A stretch of 8,146 nucleotides of DNA from Nitrospirota bacterium (GTDB taxonomy: Bacteria; Nitrospirota; Thermodesulfovibrionia; Thermodesulfovibrionales; UBA6898). Below are positions 7,286-8,146 of this stretch, one piece after another (the stretch's first letter is position 1; each line of letters begins with the position of its first letter). Both the position numbers and the translations under genes were made by a program. Under the pieces are notes generated by a model that ran no database searches, was not told the origin of the DNA, and saw only the letters and a program-made list of their open reading frames with translations. The stretch lies in NCBI GenBank assembly GCA_029858145.1, contig JAOUFP010000102.1, positions 1-8,146 on the forward strand. Reading direction: 5' to 3'.

Positions 7286-7394
7286 TGATTGTCAGCATCC
7301 ATCCTGTGAGCAGATTTTCCATACATTCTTGATAATCAAGACCTCTGACTTTGTAGTATACCAGCAGGGCTTTCACGAGTAAACACGTCCGCAC
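7257..7394 (-). CDS. Possible small or frameshifted protein frame upstream of the dehydrogenase
   Basis: Reading from GTG at 7394 gives 45 codons, overlapping the dehydrogenase start by 29 bases in another frame. The product is patterned like two amphipathic or hydrophobic helices: CLLVKALLVYYKVRGL, then DYQECMENLLTGWMLTIIEG. Immediately upstream this frame is closed by TAA at 7415-7413, beside a six-A run (7415-7410). Removing one A would join it to a frame opening at ATG 7461 or 7482 and give about 67 to 74 residues. No good ribosome site precedes any of these starts. I do not recognise a family. It may be a small gene, a pseudogene, or a chance frame. If real, it would place the candidate dehydrogenase promoter inside coding sequence. 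Confidence 0.25.
   Translation of the reverse strand: MRTCLLVKALLVYYKVRGLDYQECMENLLTGWMLTIIEGREALFF
7327..7341. repeat. Perfect 7-1-7 palindrome, possible operator
   Basis: TCTTGATAATCAAGA is a perfect inverted repeat with a one-base centre. It lies about 7 to 21 bases downstream of the transcription start predicted from the dehydrogenase promoter, a position suited to a repressor blocking RNA polymerase. The half-site resembles FNR/CRP-type TTGAT, but the one-base spacing rules out a standard FNR site, which has four. The function is inference. Confidence 0.4.
7355..7383 (-). promoter_or_regulatory. Candidate promoter of the dehydrogenase-cupin unit
   Basis: On the minus strand TTTACT (7383-7378) is followed after 17 bases by TATACT (7360-7355), and TGG directly before TATACT makes an extended -10. 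Transcription would start near 7348, giving a leader of about 62 bases that contains the palindrome. It lies inside the uncertain small frame, so both may not be real. Confidence 0.4.
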
Positions 7395-7460
7395 TGACGG
7401 ATTCCCGGTTTTTTAAACCTTCCCGAGACGGAATTTTCCCTTCACCTGCTTTTTCTTTCA

Positions 7461-7489
7461 TGGATAAAACCAGCGGGGACATGTAAAAT
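7461..7489 (+). promoter_or_regulatory. Weak candidate promoter of the DEAD-box helicase gene
   Basis: TGGATA (7461-7466) and TAAAAT (7484-7489) are separated by 17 bases. The -10 matches five of six consensus positions and the -35 four of six. The start would be near 7496, giving a leader of about 96 bases. Long leaders are common for cold-inducible helicase mRNAs, but nothing specific is seen here apart from a four-base-pair CAGG/CCTG hairpin around 7522-7534. Confidence 0.25.
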
Positions 7490-7591
7490 AGTAGCAGTCG
7501 AAAAAGCGCATGAGAGCAGCCTCAGGGGTTTCCTGCAGAAAGTTCTTGGGATTCTTTTCACAGAAAACAAATTAAGGAAGGTCAATACATT

Positions 7592-8146
7592 ATGAAATTT
7601 GAAGATTTTTCACTCAGCAAAGAAACGCTGAAATCAATATCAGTGATGGGATATGAAGAACCGACGCCGATCCAGGTTTCCGCAATACCTATGGTCATGG
7701 GAGGTAAGGACATCGTCGGACAGGCCCAGACCGGAACAGGCAAGACCGCGGCTTTTGGAATCCCGATCGTCGAACTGCACAGGAAAGGCAAAAAGCCGTT
7801 CGCGATTATCCTTGAACCCACGAGGGAGCTTGCGGTCCAGGTTGCACAGGAACTCAACAAGATAGGCACAAAAAAGAATATCAATGTCCTGCCGGTCTAT
7901 GGCGGCAAATCCATAGATACCCAGATAAAAGCATTAAAACGAGGTGTGGATGTAGTTGTCGGAACACCCGGCCGCGTCATCGACCATATAAAAAGAAAGA
8001 CCATATCACTTTCGGATATAAAGATCGTCGTCCTTGACGAGGCTGACGAGATGCTCGACATGGGGTTTGTTGAAGACATTACCACCATCCTTGAATGCAC
8101 TCCGGCAGAGAGGCAGACGCTCCTGTTTTCCGCAACGATGCCACAG
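7592..8146 (+). CDS. DEAD-box ATP-dependent RNA helicase, N-terminal part
   Basis: The first 185 codons of a DEAD-box helicase, cut by the right edge. The motifs appear in order: Q motif with Q28 (EEPTPIQ), motif I AQTGTGKT (45-52), motif Ia PTRELA (76-81), GG (104-105), motif Ib TPGR (125-128), motif II DEAD (149-152) and motif III SAT (180-182). These proteins unwind short RNA duplexes, typically in ribosome assembly, mRNA decay or cold adaptation. There is almost no extension before the Q motif. The GGKSIDTQIKALKRG stretch and DEADEMLDMGF recall DeaD/CsdA and the Methanocaldococcus MJ0669 helicase. The C-terminal RecA domain and any RNA-binding tail lie outside, so the subfamily is uncertain. 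The ATG at 7592 has AAGGAAGG ten bases upstream. It is transcribed divergently from the dehydrogenase unit. Confidence 0.95.
   Translation, partial: MKFEDFSLSKETLKSISVMGYEEPTPIQVSAIPMVMGGKDIVGQAQTGTGKTAAFGIPIVELHRKGKKPFAIILEPTRELAVQVAQELNKIGTKKNINVLPVYGGKSIDTQIKALKRGVDVVVGTPGRVIDHIKRKTISLSDIKIVVLDEADEMLDMGFVEDITTILECTPAERQTLLFSATMPQ

Larger units (their letters stand above)
7286..7591. other. Divergent intergenic region between dehydrogenase and helicase
   Basis: These 306 bases hold no confidently assigned gene. They contain a minus-strand promoter-like site and a palindrome near the dehydrogenase, a weak plus-strand promoter-like site, the uncertain minus-strand frame described separately, and an imperfect direct repeat starting GACGGA at 7396 and 7427. 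The helicase ribosome site AAGGAAGG is at 7574-7581. I see no tRNA-like fold, no strong terminator, and no sigma-54 -24/-12 pair by eye. Confidence 0.6.

Noticed and set aside
7282..7302. Six-codon leader frame (MDADNH) whose TGA overlaps the dehydrogenase TTG
   Set aside because: AGG is immediately adjacent to its ATG, leaving no usable spacing; coding potential cannot be judged at this length.
7327..7341. FNR/DNR-type anaerobic regulator site
   Set aside because: TTGAT and ATCAA half-sites are present but separated by one base, not the four required for FNR-family dimers.
7407..7419. GGTTT-TTT-AAACC hairpin as a terminator
   Set aside because: Only five weak pairs, no following U run, and no upstream gene that it would terminate.
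7510..7575. 21-codon plus-strand frame in the helicase leader
   Set aside because: No ribosome site, no attenuator-like codon run, and length expected by chance.
7286..7591. Sigma-54 (-24/-12) promoter as target of the local NtrC-type regulator
   Set aside because: No GG-N10-GC pair with flanking consensus was found by eye on either strand here or in the resB upstream region.

Overview
The window looks like the chromosome of a respiratory, cytochrome-c-rich bacterium. It carries a complete core of the System II (Ccs) cytochrome c maturation machinery, a kinase whose periplasmic domain carries a haem c attachment motif, and NtrC-type (sigma-54) regulators. This mix, with roughly balanced base composition, recalls Nitrospirota or Desulfobacterota/Geobacter-like lineages. 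That placement is inference from gene content only. No mobile element, CRISPR array, rRNA or tRNA was seen.

Minus strand, 5705 down to 1 (transcribed right to left): a near-consensus promoter lies just before resB. resB is followed with no gap by ccsA, then after 80 bases by a membrane histidine kinase with a periplasmic CRKCH motif, then with an overlapping start by an NtrC-family response regulator with an AAA+ domain, and after 35 bases by a second receiver-domain protein cut by the window edge. The spacing suggests one operon. ResB and CcsA export haem and ligate it to CXXCH motifs of secreted apocytochromes. The kinase sensor would itself be a substrate of that machinery, so the operon may monitor the ability to make c-type cytochromes, or periplasmic redox state or a haem ligand, and pass the signal to sigma-54 promoters.

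Minus strand, 7285 down to 5772: a two-gene unit with a zinc-dependent medium-chain dehydrogenase followed after 23 bases by a small cupin. Its physiological substrate cannot be read from the sequence. The dehydrogenase starts at TTG with a poor ribosome site.

Gap 7286-7591: the divergent upstream region between the dehydrogenase and the helicase. It holds a plausible extended -10 promoter and a perfect 15-base palindrome facing the dehydrogenase, a weaker candidate promoter facing the helicase, and a short protein-like minus-strand frame that may be a small gene or a frameshifted remnant.

Plus strand, 7592 to the end: the first 185 codons of a DEAD-box RNA helicase, cut by the window edge.
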